A DNA stretch of 64,000 nucleotides, from assembly GCF_003316845.1 (NCBI RefSeq), contig NZ_QMIK01000006.1, positions 186,001 to 250,000 on the forward strand, in the 5' to 3' direction. The notes beneath the pieces were generated by a model. It made no database searches. It was not told the origin of the DNA and saw only the letters and a program-made list of their open reading frames with translations. A program made the position numbers and the translations under genes. Positions within the stretch are counted from its first letter, which is position 1, and each line of letters opens with the position of its first letter. Of this stretch, positions 35,920 through 44,700 are shown one piece after another. Origin of the DNA: Cognataquiflexum aquatile. Its GTDB lineage: Bacteria; Bacteroidota; Bacteroidia; Cytophagales; Cyclobacteriaceae.

Positions 35920-37017
35920 ATGAAAAACCCCTTCATTGTTCTCCTTTTTTTGGCAGTATTATTTTCCTGTACCGAAAAAGAAACCCCCAATCCCAATCCT
36001 TCTGCTTTGTATTTTCCACCTTTGTCCGGCAATACCTGGGAGACTACCACACCCGCTTCCCTCAATTGGGACTTGGAAAAACTGGAAGAACTCAAACAAT
36101 TATTGGAAAACAACAGCTCCCGTGCTTTCATTATTCTCAAAGACGGGAAGATCGTCGTAGAAGAATATTTCGGAACCAAAATCAGCGGAGGCCAGCCTTT
36201 TGACCAAAGTTCTCTGTGGTATTGGGCATCAGCGGGGAAGACCCTCACCGCAACATTGGCCGGAATAGCACAGGAAGAAGGAAAGCTGGACATCCAAAAA
36301 CCGAGTTCTATATACTTGGGCAAAGGTTGGACTTCGCTGAACCCTACTCAGGAAGATAAAATCAGGGTCTGGCATCAACTCACCATGACCACAGGATTGG
36401 ATGATGCCGTGGCAGATAGGGATGATTTTTCGCCGGAGGCGCTCCTCTATAAAGCCGAACCGGGTACAAGATGGGCCTACCACAATGCACCCTACACACT
36501 TTTGGACAAAGTCATCGAAGGGGGAACAGGGAAAACCTTCCCCCAATATTTCAGTGAAAAACTGGGTTCAAAAATCCGTATGACAGGGGCTTGGCAGCGG
36601 GTTGGTTCCAATAATGTTTTCTTTAGCGATGCCAGGTCGATGGCGAGATTTGGGCTTTTGATATTGGCAGACGGCGACTGGGACGGGGAAAGCATTATCA
36701 AAGACAAAAACTACCTGAAAGACATGGTCAACACCTCCCAAAATATCAACCTAAGCTATGGTTATCTTTGGTGGCTGAATGGGAAAGATTCCTTTATTCC
36801 GCCAACTGTTCAGGTCAAAGTCCCCGGTTCATATGCTCCAAATGGCCCTGATGATATGTTTTGTGGCTTAGGCAAGGACGGACAATACGTTTGCGTGATC
36901 CCTTCACAAAATCTCGTTTTGGTGCGAATGGGGGAAAGTCCCGATCAGGCTTTGGTTCCTTTTACTTTTTTGGATGATATCTGGGGAATCCTGAGAAATA
37001 TCATTCCGGCCAATTAA
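35920..37017 (+). CDS. Serine hydrolase lipoprotein, beta-lactamase class C fold
   Basis: This 365-residue protein has a lipoprotein signal (LFSCTEK). The penicillin-binding-like SxxK motif is SAGK (Ser104, Lys107), and the YxN motif is YHN in RWAYHNAPYTLLDKV. Such proteins hydrolyse esters, amides or D-amino-acid peptides at the cell surface, and few are true beta-lactamases. It follows the ABC ATPase by 78 bp. Confidence 0.88.
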   Translation: MKNPFIVLLFLAVLFSCTEKETPNPNPSALYFPPLSGNTWETTTPASLNWDLEKLEELKQLLENNSSRAFIILKDGKIVVEEYFGTKISGGQPFDQSSLWYWASAGKTLTATLAGIAQEEGKLDIQKPSSIYLGKGWTSLNPTQEDKIRVWHQLTMTTGLDDAVADRDDFSPEALLYKAEPGTRWAYHNAPYTLLDKVIEGGTGKTFPQYFSEKLGSKIRMTGAWQRVGSNNVFFSDARSMARFGLLILADGDWDGESIIKDKNYLKDMVNTSQNINLSYGYLWWLNGKDSFIPPTVQVKVPGSYAPNGPDDMFCGLGKDGQYVCVIPSQNLVLVRMGESPDQALVPFTFLDDIWGILRNIIPAN

Positions 37018-37071
37018 GGACTTCAGTCAAATGATTTGTATCTTCGGGCCATAACCAAAATACCAGTTTTT

Positions 37072-38490
37072 ATGAGCAAGAAGACCGAATACAGTTTGTT
37101 TCAGGATGTTTGTGGGTTTGTGGATGAGGCAGCCAAGTACATGGATATCCATCCGGGATTATTGGAGCAGATCAAAGAGTGCAACAGTATTTATAAATTC
37201 AATTTTCCGATCCGAAACGACGATGGGACCTATGAAACCCTGACGGGCTATAGAATTCAGCATTCCCATCACAAACTTCCCTGCAAAGGAGGTATCCGGT
37301 ATAGTGACCATGTAGACGAAGAAGAGGTAAAAGGACTTGCTTCCCTGATGACATACAAATGTGCTTTGGTCAATGTGCCTTTTGGTGGCGCAAAAGGTGG
37401 AGTCAGCATCGATCCAAAAAAATATACAGTCAATCAGCTCGAAAGAATTACAAGAAGATATACCTCTGAGCTGATCAAGAAAAAATTTATCGGTCCGGCC
37501 ATCGATGTTCCTGCTCCTGATTACGGTACAGGTGCCCGCGAAATGGCTTGGATTGTGGATACTTATGAGGCTTTCAATCCCGAAGTCATCAATGCCAAAG
37601 GCTGTGTCACAGGAAAACCACTTTCCCAACACGGGATTGATGGCAGGACCGAAGCTACTGGACAGGGAGTATTTTTTGGAATCCGGGAGGCTGTCAGTGT
37701 TGCTGAAGACATGGCTCCACTTGGACTTTCCACCGGATTGAGAGGGAAAACAGTCATTGTTCAGGGACTGGGTAATGTAGGATTTTATTCAGCCAAATAC
37801 CTGAGCGAAGCCGGTGCCAAAGTGATCGGCATCGCAGAATGGAATGGGGGTATTTACGATGAGAAGGGAATCAATATCGAGGCTTTAAAAAAATACCAAA
37901 CACAAACAGGCAGCTTCAAAGGCTATTCTTCAGGAGAATTCATAGAGAAAAGTAAAGAATTACTTACTTATCCCTGTGATATCCTAGTGCCTGCTGCCTT
38001 GGAAAACCAGATCACCAAAGACAATGCCGCCAAGATCCAAGCAAAGATTATCGGTGAGGCTGCCAATGGTCCGGTGACCCAAGAGGCTGAAAAAATATTG
38101 GTCGAAAAAGGAATAATGATCATCCCTGATATGTATCTCAATGCCGGTGGGGTAACAGTTTCTTACTTCGAATGGCTCAAAAACCTTTCCCGTGTATCTT
38201 TTGGTAAACTCGAAAAGCGCTATGACCAGGAAAAATACAGGAAACTTCTCGGCACTATCGAAAATGCCACCGGAGAGGAGTTCACAGATGATGAAAAAGA
38301 ACAGTTGATCCAAGGAGCATCTGAAAGGGACTTGGTTCTTTCCGGTTTGGAAGAGACCATGGTCAATGCCTACCATGCCATGAATAAAGTGAGGCAGGAA
38401 AAAAACATCAAAAGCCTCAGGACTGCCGGATTTATCCTGGCTTTGGAGAGAATTGCAGTGAGTTATACCGATTTGGGAATTTTTCCTTGA
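37072..38490 (+). CDS. Glu/Leu/Phe/Val dehydrogenase (glutamate dehydrogenase-like)
   Basis: This 472-residue enzyme interconverts an amino acid and its 2-oxo acid with NAD(P). The substrate site shows KGGIRYSDHVDEEEVKGLAS and VNVPFGGAKGGVSIDP with the catalytic lysine. PAPDYGTG follows, and the cofactor fold has VIVQGLGNVGFYSAKYL. Glutamate dehydrogenase is the most likely activity. The ATG at 37072 is preferred over a TTG at 37036. Confidence 0.92.
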   Translation: MSKKTEYSLFQDVCGFVDEAAKYMDIHPGLLEQIKECNSIYKFNFPIRNDDGTYETLTGYRIQHSHHKLPCKGGIRYSDHVDEEEVKGLASLMTYKCALVNVPFGGAKGGVSIDPKKYTVNQLERITRRYTSELIKKKFIGPAIDVPAPDYGTGAREMAWIVDTYEAFNPEVINAKGCVTGKPLSQHGIDGRTEATGQGVFFGIREAVSVAEDMAPLGLSTGLRGKTVIVQGLGNVGFYSAKYLSEAGAKVIGIAEWNGGIYDEKGINIEALKKYQTQTGSFKGYSSGEFIEKSKELLTYPCDILVPAALENQITKDNAAKIQAKIIGEAANGPVTQEAEKILVEKGIMIIPDMYLNAGGVTVSYFEWLKNLSRVSFGKLEKRYDQEKYRKLLGTIENATGEEFTDDEKEQLIQGASERDLVLSGLEETMVNAYHAMNKVRQEKNIKSLRTAGFILALERIAVSYTDLGIFP

Positions 38491-38538
38491 TCAATTTTGG
38501 TTAAAAGGAAAAAGTTATTGGGTTAATGGGATTTGATT

Positions 38539-38653
38539 CAAAGGTTGGAAAGTTCCAAGGTTGGAAAGTTGAGACCTGCCAATTTCTTTGTACTTAATTC
38601 TATGTTCTTTTTTCTTCCATCTCATGTCTCAAGTCTCCTGTCTTTTGTCTTAA
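38539..38653. repeat. Octad and reverse heptad arrays upstream of hisF
   Basis: Four octads of the type GGAAAGTT or CCAAGGTT run from 38539 to 38570. Then ten heptads, mostly with a TCT core (GTCTCAA, GTCTCCT), run in register from 38584 to 38653. Read on the minus strand these are AG-type heptads (AGACTTG, AGACATG). The hisF ATG follows 5 bp later. Confidence 0.75.
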
Positions 38654-38658
38654 AAAAA

Positions 38659-39414
38659 ATGTTAACAAAAAGAATAATCCCTTGCCTCGACATCAAAGAC
38701 GGCAGAACAGTCAAAGGAGTAAATTTTGTCCAGTTGCGCGATGCTGGAGATCCGGTGGAGTTGGCCAAAATTTACTCCGATGAAGGGGCAGACGAGCTTG
38801 TTTTTTTGGATATCACTGCTACCGTGGACAAGCGTAAAACCTTGGCAGAATTGGTAACCAAGATTGCAAAGGCTATCAATATCCCATTTACAGTCGGTGG
38901 TGGAATATCTACCGTGGAGGATGTAAAAGTCCTGTTAAACGCCGGTGCGGATAAGATCTCGATCAATTCTGCGGCGGTCAACAATCCACAGATCATCAAT
39001 GACATGGCACAGGAATTCGGCAGTCAGTGTGTAGTAGTGGCCATTGATACCCGAAATGTCGATGGATTAGACTTTGTTCATACCCATGGAGGAAGAAAGC
39101 CGACCCTACTCCAAACCCAAGCTTGGGCCAGGGAAGTATGTGACCGTGGTGCTGGAGAAATCCTCCTTACTTCCATGGACCATGATGGTACTAAAGGAGG
39201 CTTTGCCAATGAGATTACAGCAGAGATTTCTTCCATGCTTTCGATTCCGGTAATCGCTTCAGGTGGTGCGGGAAACAGCGAACATTTCAAAGATGTGTTT
39301 ACCTTCGGCAAAGCGGATGCGGCATTGGCGGCAAGTATCTTCCACTTTAAAGAGATCCCAATTCCTGAACTCAAGGCCTATTTGAATTCAGAAGGAATAT
39401 CTATAAGGAAATAA
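38659..39414 (+). CDS. hisF: Imidazole glycerol phosphate synthase cyclase subunit
   Basis: HisF forms imidazole glycerol phosphate and AICAR using ammonia from HisH, in histidine synthesis. This 251-residue (beta-alpha)8 barrel begins [20 protein letters not shown], with catalytic aspartates in CLDIKDG and [21 protein letters not shown] and IASGGAGN are also typical. The frame is open upstream to 38533, but that part is repeat array. The stop codon TAA forms the end of the first GAAATAA unit of the downstream array. No other his genes lie upstream. Confidence 0.96.
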   Translation: MLTKRIIPCLDIKDGRTVKGVNFVQLRDAGDPVELAKIYSDEGADELVFLDITATVDKRKTLAELVTKIAKAINIPFTVGGGISTVEDVKVLLNAGADKISINSAAVNNPQIINDMAQEFGSQCVVVAIDTRNVDGLDFVHTHGGRKPTLLQTQAWAREVCDRGAGEILLTSMDHDGTKGGFANEITAEISSMLSIPVIASGGAGNSEHFKDVFTFGKADAALAASIFHFKEIPIPELKAYLNSEGISIRK

Positions 39415-39770
39415 TGTTGAAATATGCTTCGCGAAATAAAAACTGAAATAATGTAGAAATATGCTTCGCGAAATAAATAGAAATAAGCTTCACCTATTTG
39501 CCTTATTTCCATTTATATCAACCTTATTTCCACTTTATATCGATTTAATGAAATAATGTTGAAATATGCTTCGCGAAATAGATAGAAATAAGCTTCACCG
39601 ATTAACCTTATTTCTATTTATATCTACCTTGTTTCCACCATATATCAATTAAGAGAAATAATGTTGAAATATGCTTCGCGATATAAGTTGATATATACCT
39701 CTCTACTTAGCCTTATTTCCATTTATATCAACCTTATTTCCACTTTATTTCTACCATATTTCTTTTTCCC
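39408..39770. repeat. Phased GAAATA/TATTTC array between hisF and hisIE
   Basis: GAAATAATGTT-GAAATATGC units start at 39408, 39435, 39550 and 39655, each followed by the mini-hairpin GC-TTC-GC. The last three are each followed by an inverted set of TATTTC/TATATC hexamers spaced 10, 11 and 11 nt (39504-39541, 39609-39646, 39714-39762, the last with a fifth hexamer). Repeat length is about 105-115 bp. The array fills the hisF-hisIE gap. Confidence 0.85.
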
Positions 39771-39792
39771 GTAACCCTACTTAGATTAAAAA

Positions 39793-40404
39793 ATGAATAA
39801 CCTAAATATAGATTTTGACAAAGTAGATGGTCTGGTGCCTGCCATCATTCAGGATGAGGTCACAGGTGCTGTCCTGATGCTTGGCTATATGAACCAAGAA
39901 TCTTTGGACCTGACCATTTCTACCCAAAAAGTCACTTTTTACAGCCGGACCAAACAACGGCTTTGGACCAAGGGTGAAACCTCCGGTAACTTTCTGATGC
40001 TGAAATCCATCAAACTTGATTGTGACAAAGACACGCTTTTGGTCAGGGTAAATCCTGTAGGACCTGTTTGTCACAAGGGCGATGATACCTGTTTTGCTGA
40101 AGAAAATAAAAGCAAAACACTTTTTATCGACCAACTCAGGGAGATCATCAAGGACAGAAAAGCCAACCCAACCGAAAAATCCTATACCGCCTCGCTTTTT
40201 GCAAAAGGGATCAACAAGATTGCTCAAAAAGTAGGAGAAGAGGCAGTGGAAATCGTCATTGAAGCCAAAGACGACAACAAGGATTTGTTTTTAGGTGAAG
40301 CGGCCGATTTGCTTTTCCACTACCTTATCCTCCTGGAAGCAAAAGAAATCGAACTCGACGAGGTGATGGAAGTTTTGATTAAGAGGCATAAGGGAGGGAA
40401 ATAA
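39793..40404 (+). CDS. hisIE: Bifunctional phosphoribosyl-AMP cyclohydrolase / phosphoribosyl-ATP diphosphatase
   Basis: This 203-residue fusion catalyses the second and third steps of histidine synthesis. The HisI part (about residues 1-105) shows RLWTKGETSGNF, the metal-site LDCDKDTLLVRVNP and CHKGDDTCF. The HisE part (about 110-203) shows KVGEEAVEIVIEAKDDNK and AADLLFHYLILL. It lies 378 bp after hisF, with the gap filled by the phased array. A second, broken copy lies at 43043-43650. Confidence 0.95.
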   Translation: MNNLNIDFDKVDGLVPAIIQDEVTGAVLMLGYMNQESLDLTISTQKVTFYSRTKQRLWTKGETSGNFLMLKSIKLDCDKDTLLVRVNPVGPVCHKGDDTCFAEENKSKTLFIDQLREIIKDRKANPTEKSYTASLFAKGINKIAQKVGEEAVEIVIEAKDDNKDLFLGEAADLLFHYLILLEAKEIELDEVMEVLIKRHKGGK

Positions 40405-40532
40405 TACCTGCATTATGGCTGTTTGAAATTGCCAAGACAGATTTGAAATTCTGTTTTGGGTTAAAAATCCCGCGCATCTTTATCCTGGATCCACCAGAAA
40501 ACAAAAGATTTTTTGATTTCTTACCACTGATA

Positions 40533-41369
40533 TCAAGGATTGCAAAAATCACAATACATAGGGTCCTCGTCCTTCTTCTTGTGGGGAAACATTTCTTCCT
40601 CTAAATAGTGACAATGAACACATTGGCGAATGTAGGATAATGTTGATCGAGTCGGAGACCCGCACAAGCTACATTTTAAACCACTTTTGGCATCAGTAAT
40701 TCCAAAGCCAGGCATTCTACATTGGGGACATTGAGAATTTATTTTGTCCAGTAATTTTTTTGTAGCTTCTTCAATGACGCCCATTCGGGTGGGGTTGTAC
40801 AAAGCTCTCATATCTGTTTCAACATAAAGGGAACCGTATTTCTGTTGAAGATGACCAAACACATTTTTTAACTGTTTTTCATCTGTGATGCCTTTAAAAA
40901 TATCTGCGTTTTCTTCTCTCCCTTTACGAAGTATGAGACCATGTGAGGGGAAACCAACCGAATTGGCAAATTCAAAAAGCGCTTCTTCGGTTTTTATTTC
41001 CCTACCGTTAAAGTTGGTTTCAGTACTTAGCTCTCTGCTGATAATTTCAAGGTTGTTTTTTTTATCGATGAAAATCAAAAATTCTTCGTCTGCATTGACA
41101 AAATATAACGATGGATGTTGCCCAAATGATCCTTCACTTGCAATGGCTAAATCGCAATTTGTCATTTCCATGGCAATCAGACATTTTTGCCTGGCTGTCG
41201 CAATAGGATCAAGTTTACGGTCTACTTCACCTGTGAAGGTGCCCAAAAGGTCAGAATCAAAATCTTTAGGGACAAAGCAGGAGACTCCCAATGCTTTTTC
41301 TGCAAGAGGGGCAATGACGCATTCTTTTTCATGTTTTGTGGCAATGAGTAACCTTCGGCCTTGGAACAT
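40533..41369 (-). CDS. DUF6671 family protein with C-terminal zinc ribbons
   Basis: This 278-residue protein resembles DUF6671: an N-terminal LLIATKHEKECVIAPL, then SCFVPKDFDSDLLGTFTGEV. The C-terminus carries paired cysteines CPQC, CSLC, CVHC and CDFC, consistent with two zinc sites. The N-terminal domain is of unknown function. It starts 6 bp after the pyrC stop on the same strand, so the two are probably cotranscribed. The family name is from memory and should be checked. Confidence 0.72.
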   Translation of the reverse strand: MFQGRRLLIATKHEKECVIAPLAEKALGVSCFVPKDFDSDLLGTFTGEVDRKLDPIATARQKCLIAMEMTNCDLAIASEGSFGQHPSLYFVNADEEFLIFIDKKNNLEIISRELSTETNFNGREIKTEEALFEFANSVGFPSHGLILRKGREENADIFKGITDEKQLKNVFGHLQQKYGSLYVETDMRALYNPTRMGVIEEATKKLLDKINSQCPQCRMPGFGITDAKSGLKCSLCGSPTRSTLSYIRQCVHCHYLEEEMFPHKKKDEDPMYCDFCNP

Positions 41370-41375
41370 TGTGAC

Positions 41376-42731
41376 TCAGATTTTTTGGTTTTCCTGAACC
41401 GACAGAGCCTGACCTTTTACCTTTTCTGAAAAAGAGCCATTGTCAAAAACCAAAATTCCGTTTACGAATGTTTTTTCAACTTTGGAATGAAAAGTCGTTC
41501 CTTCCAAAGGAGACCAAGCGCACTTATAAAGAATGTTTTCTTTAGATACTGTCCATTCTGTGTTGAGGTCAACCAAAGTTAAATCCGCACAATAGCCTTC
41601 CCGGATAAACCCTCTTTTTTGGATTCTGTACAATACAGCAGGATTATGACACATCTTTTCAACAATTTTCTCCAACGATATAAGCCTTTGATGATAAAAC
41701 TCCAACATACAGTTTAAAGAATGTTGCACCATAGGTGCGCCGGACATGGATTGGAAATAGGGTTTCAGTTTTTCTTCTAAGGTATGTGGTGCATGGTCTG
41801 TAGTGACAAGATCAATCCTGTCGTCCAATAATGCCTTCAAAAGTCCTTTTCGGTCTGCTTCGGTTTTTATGGCAGGATTCCATTTGATCAACGTTCCCAA
41901 TTTTTTATAGTCTTTGTCACAAAACCACAAATGGTGAACCGAAACTTCGGTAGTTATATTTTTTTCTTGTAAAGGAATATCGTTACGAAAAAGATGGGTC
42001 TCGGCTTCCGTTGTCAGGTGCAGGATATGGAGTCTTGCTTTGTGTTTGTTGGCAATTTCAATGGCTCTTTTGGTTGCTTCAAAGCAAGCTTTTTCACTTC
42101 TTATCAGCGGGTGAAATTCCACCGGGACATTATCACCATATTTTTCGCGGAAGATATTTTCATTCTCTTCAACGATTTGTTCCTTTTCAGAATGAATGGC
42201 AATAATTGATTTGCAATTCGCAAACAGCTTTTCCATTGTATCGGGATTGTCTGCGAGAAGATTTCCTTTTTTTGTAAAGTATAGCCCGTCATCGGAGACT
42301 CCCAAAAGTTTTGAGGTATCCAGTGCGATGACTTCATCAAGATTGTCGCCATTGACTCCCAAGAAAAAACCGAAATTGGCCAAAGACTGCTCTGAGGCAA
42401 TCCGGTACTTTTCATTCAGGATGTCCATCGTCAATACATTAGGACTGGTATTGGGCATATCGATGAATGAAGTAACACCTCCTGCAACCGCAGCCTTACT
42501 TTCTGTGTACAGGTCTCCTTTGTGGGTCAGTCCGGGTTCACGGAAATGTACCTGTCCATCAATAATACCCGGTAATAAAAACTTACCTGTCCCGTCAATC
42601 ACATTTGCAGAATCGGCTTCGTTGAGATTTCCTATTTTTTGGATGATCCCCTCGTCAATAAGAAGGTCTGCGACGGTTATTTTTCCCTCATTTACGATGC
42701 TGACATTTTTTATCAAAGTCCTTGCTGCCAT
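41376..42731 (-). CDS. pyrC: Dihydroorotase
   Basis: Dihydroorotase closes carbamoyl-aspartate to dihydroorotate in pyrimidine synthesis. From the ATG at 42731 it has 451 residues. The zinc-site motif is DGQVHFREPG (HxR form of the amidohydrolase HxH). Further ligands are in AIHSEKEQ, HILHLTTEAE and the aspartate in TTDHAPHTLEEK. An upstream in-frame extension to 42788 is lysine-rich and unlikely. The pyrC-DUF6671 block lies between two copies of the hisIE segment. Confidence 0.93.
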   Translation of the reverse strand: MAARTLIKNVSIVNEGKITVADLLIDEGIIQKIGNLNEADSANVIDGTGKFLLPGIIDGQVHFREPGLTHKGDLYTESKAAVAGGVTSFIDMPNTSPNVLTMDILNEKYRIASEQSLANFGFFLGVNGDNLDEVIALDTSKLLGVSDDGLYFTKKGNLLADNPDTMEKLFANCKSIIAIHSEKEQIVEENENIFREKYGDNVPVEFHPLIRSEKACFEATKRAIEIANKHKARLHILHLTTEAETHLFRNDIPLQEKNITTEVSVHHLWFCDKDYKKLGTLIKWNPAIKTEADRKGLLKALLDDRIDLVTTDHAPHTLEEKLKPYFQSMSGAPMVQHSLNCMLEFYHQRLISLEKIVEKMCHNPAVLYRIQKRGFIREGYCADLTLVDLNTEWTVSKENILYKCAWSPLEGTTFHSKVEKTFVNGILVFDNGSFSEKVKGQALSVQENQKI

Positions 42732-42909
42732 CTTAATTTCTTTTTCTTTTTTGGGCGATTTGTCTTTTGTGAAGCAATTGGTATTCACACTAATTTCTCA
42801 AGCAAAGAAATATCAAAGCAACTCTAATTCCAAGGAGAACAACTAAGAAAGCGCTGTCTTTTTCAATGATGACAAGCCATAATTATACCGATGGATTATC
42901 GGGATTAAT

Positions 42910-43012
42910 GTCTCATTTCTCCCATCTAATTATTGTTTACAAAAAGAATAATCCCCTGCCTCTCTACTTAGCCTTATTTCCATTTATATCAACCTTATTT
43001 CTACCATATTTC
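42910..43012. repeat. Second, shortened array leading to the hisIE copy
   Basis: Three TCT-type heptads (42910-42930) are followed by the hisF stub (42933-42962). Four TATTTC/TATATC hexamers then start at 42975, 42985, 42996 and 43007. It matches the first-copy array end except that one 11-nt unit is missing. The remaining gap 42732-42909 holds nothing I recognise. Confidence 0.75.
42933..42962 (+). pseudogene. hisF: hisF 5' remnant fused to array
   Basis: Thirty bases match the first ten codons of hisF (38659-38688) with three differences. The start codon is changed to TTG. The match ends at CCTC, and from there the sequence continues as the phased array seen at 39698 onwards. This is the scar of a deletion that removed nearly all of hisF in the second copy. 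Confidence 0.75.
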
Positions 43013-43042
43013 TTTTTCCCTTAACCCTATTTAGATTAAAAA

Positions 43043-43650
43043 ATGAATAACCTAAATATAGATTTTGACAAAGTAGATGGTCTGGTGCCTGCCATCATTC
43101 AGGATGAGGTCACAGGTGCTGTCCTGATGCTTGGCTATATGAACCAAGAATCTTTGGACCTGACCATTTCTACCCAAAAAGTCACTTTTTACAGCCGGAC
43201 CAAACAACGGCTTTGGACCAAGGGTGAAACCTCGGGCAACTTCCTGATGCTCAAATCCATCAAATTTGATTGTGACAACGACACGCTTTTGGTCAGGGTC
43301 AATCCTGTAGGATCTGTTTGTCACAAGGGTGATGATACCTGTTTTGCTGAAGAAAATAAAAGCAAAACACTTTTTATCGACCAACTCAGGGATATCATCA
43401 AGGACCGAAAAGCCAACCCTACCCAAAAATCCTATACCGCTCCGCTTTTTGCAAAAGGGATCAACAATATTGCTCAAAAAGTGGGAGAAGAGGCAGTGGA
43501 AATCGTCATTGAAGCCAAAGACGACAACAAGGATTTGTTTTAGGTGAAGCTGCCGATTTGCTTTTCCACTACCTCATTCTCCTCGAAGCCAAAGAAATCG
43601 AACTCGACGAGGTGATGGAAGTGCTTATAATGAGGCATATAGGAGGTTAA
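43043..43650 (+). pseudogene. hisIE: hisIE copy disrupted by a 1-nt deletion
   Basis: The first 191 bp are identical to hisIE at 39793-39983. After that about 5% of positions differ, rising at the 3' end. A run of five T in the intact gene is four T here (43538-43541), which creates a TAG stop at 43541-43543. The frame then continues to a natural stop at 43650. The truncated 166-residue product would keep the whole HisI domain but only part of HisE. It could therefore retain cyclohydrolase activity, although P is replaced by S next to the metal-binding CHKGDD. Confidence 0.88.
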
Positions 43651-43749
43651 TGTTCAAAATTTCTGTTCTACTCTTTCTTTTTTTCCAATGAAAAAAAATT
43701 GGTTGTTTGAAAATAAGCAAAATGTCGACTTACCTTCTGAAATATGTCT

Positions 43750-44022
43750 TTAAAACTGCTTATTCAAATCATGGTATTCTATTTTTGACATAAAAGGAAA
43801 GTATGGCAATGATTCAATAAGCTTTTTGCTATTGGGTTCATCTATGTCTTTGAATATTAAAACAGCACTTTTCTTTGAAACTGAAATAAAGAAATTTTCC
43901 AGAATGCTTTCTTTTTTCCATTGATTTATTAATTCCATTTCTTTTTCCGGCAATTCATGATTGGACTTAATAATTTCTATACCACTGTCTGAGAGTGTGA
44001 TTAAAACCAATATTCTATGCAT
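43750..44022 (-). CDS. Small protein, possible muconolactone-isomerase-like fold
   Basis: This 90-residue soluble protein ends with IESLPYFPFMSKIEYHDL. That resembles the ending of small ferredoxin-like proteins of the muconolactone isomerase/YciI type (slPlfpymdxevxpL). The preceding KSAVLIFKDIDEPNSKK also fits. No catalytic residue can be named. It stands alone, 188 bp after the yqhA-like gene on the same strand. Confidence 0.5.
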   Translation of the reverse strand: MHRILVLITLSDSGIEIIKSNHELPEKEMELINQWKKESILENFFISVSKKSAVLIFKDIDEPNSKKLIESLPYFPFMSKIEYHDLNKQF

Positions 44023-44210
44023 GTTATTTAATTATTTTAAAATTTAATTTAAATCATTTACTAAATTAAAGAATAATATTTTGTGTTTTTAAGCAATTTG
44101 TTTTATAAAAAATTTGTCAGCAAATATTTCCCCCAAAAGGATTACCTGTCATTTGCTGAATTTACTCTTTAAATATTCCTCCAATCGTCCTTTATTATTT
44201 ATTCAAATTG

Positions 44211-44657
44211 TCAGTGTTTTAGCAATTTAGAACTTATCGAAAACAACGCCACTGAAGTAGGGATGATCAGAATTTCCCAATCCAATGGTCCGTTTGCCCT
44301 CAAAACATGGGTCCCGAAAGTGATGAGCAATGTCAGCAAAATGGCATTCCATGTTAAGTTTTTAAGTTCAAAGAAATTATTGATGAGAAGCCATGGCAAT
44401 TCCAATTTTTTGAACCCGCCAAAATCAGGATAAAACAATTTCATGAAGCCTAAGGAGAGAATAAGAAAAACCAAAGCTACCAAAAACAGGTCGAGAGATT
44501 CGACAATTTCAAGTCCAGGTTTTCCTTTTATTCCTTCAGAATACAAAATCGAATAGGCATGTATTGTTTTATATACTCCCAAACCTGCCGTAAAAAGGAA
44601 GTTTGAAAACATGGTTAAGGAAATAATCAAAACAGTAGATTTATATACCTTAACCAT
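44211..44657 (-). CDS. YqhA/UPF0114-like membrane protein
   Basis: This 148-residue protein has about four hydrophobic segments. VESLDLFLVALVFLILSLG and the later LKNLTWNAILLTLLITFGTH match the UPF0114 (YqhA) pattern. Function is unknown. It lies 43 bp after the sulfatase gene and is probably the last gene of that operon. Confidence 0.7.
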   Translation of the reverse strand: MVKVYKSTVLIISLTMFSNFLFTAGLGVYKTIHAYSILYSEGIKGKPGLEIVESLDLFLVALVFLILSLGFMKLFYPDFGGFKKLELPWLLINNFFELKNLTWNAILLTLLITFGTHVLRANGPLDWEILIIPTSVALFSISSKLLKH

Positions 44658-44700
44658 GATTTTGTTTATTTTTTACCTTCTTATTATCGCTTTAGATCAA

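Noticed and set aside
39408-39770. CRISPR array
   Set aside because: Unit spacing and content are irregular, there are no unique spacers of constant length, and no cas genes are nearby.
43043-43543. Independent intact HisI-only gene
   Set aside because: The downstream bases still match HisE in the shifted frame, so it is best described as a frameshifted hisIE copy, although residual function is possible.
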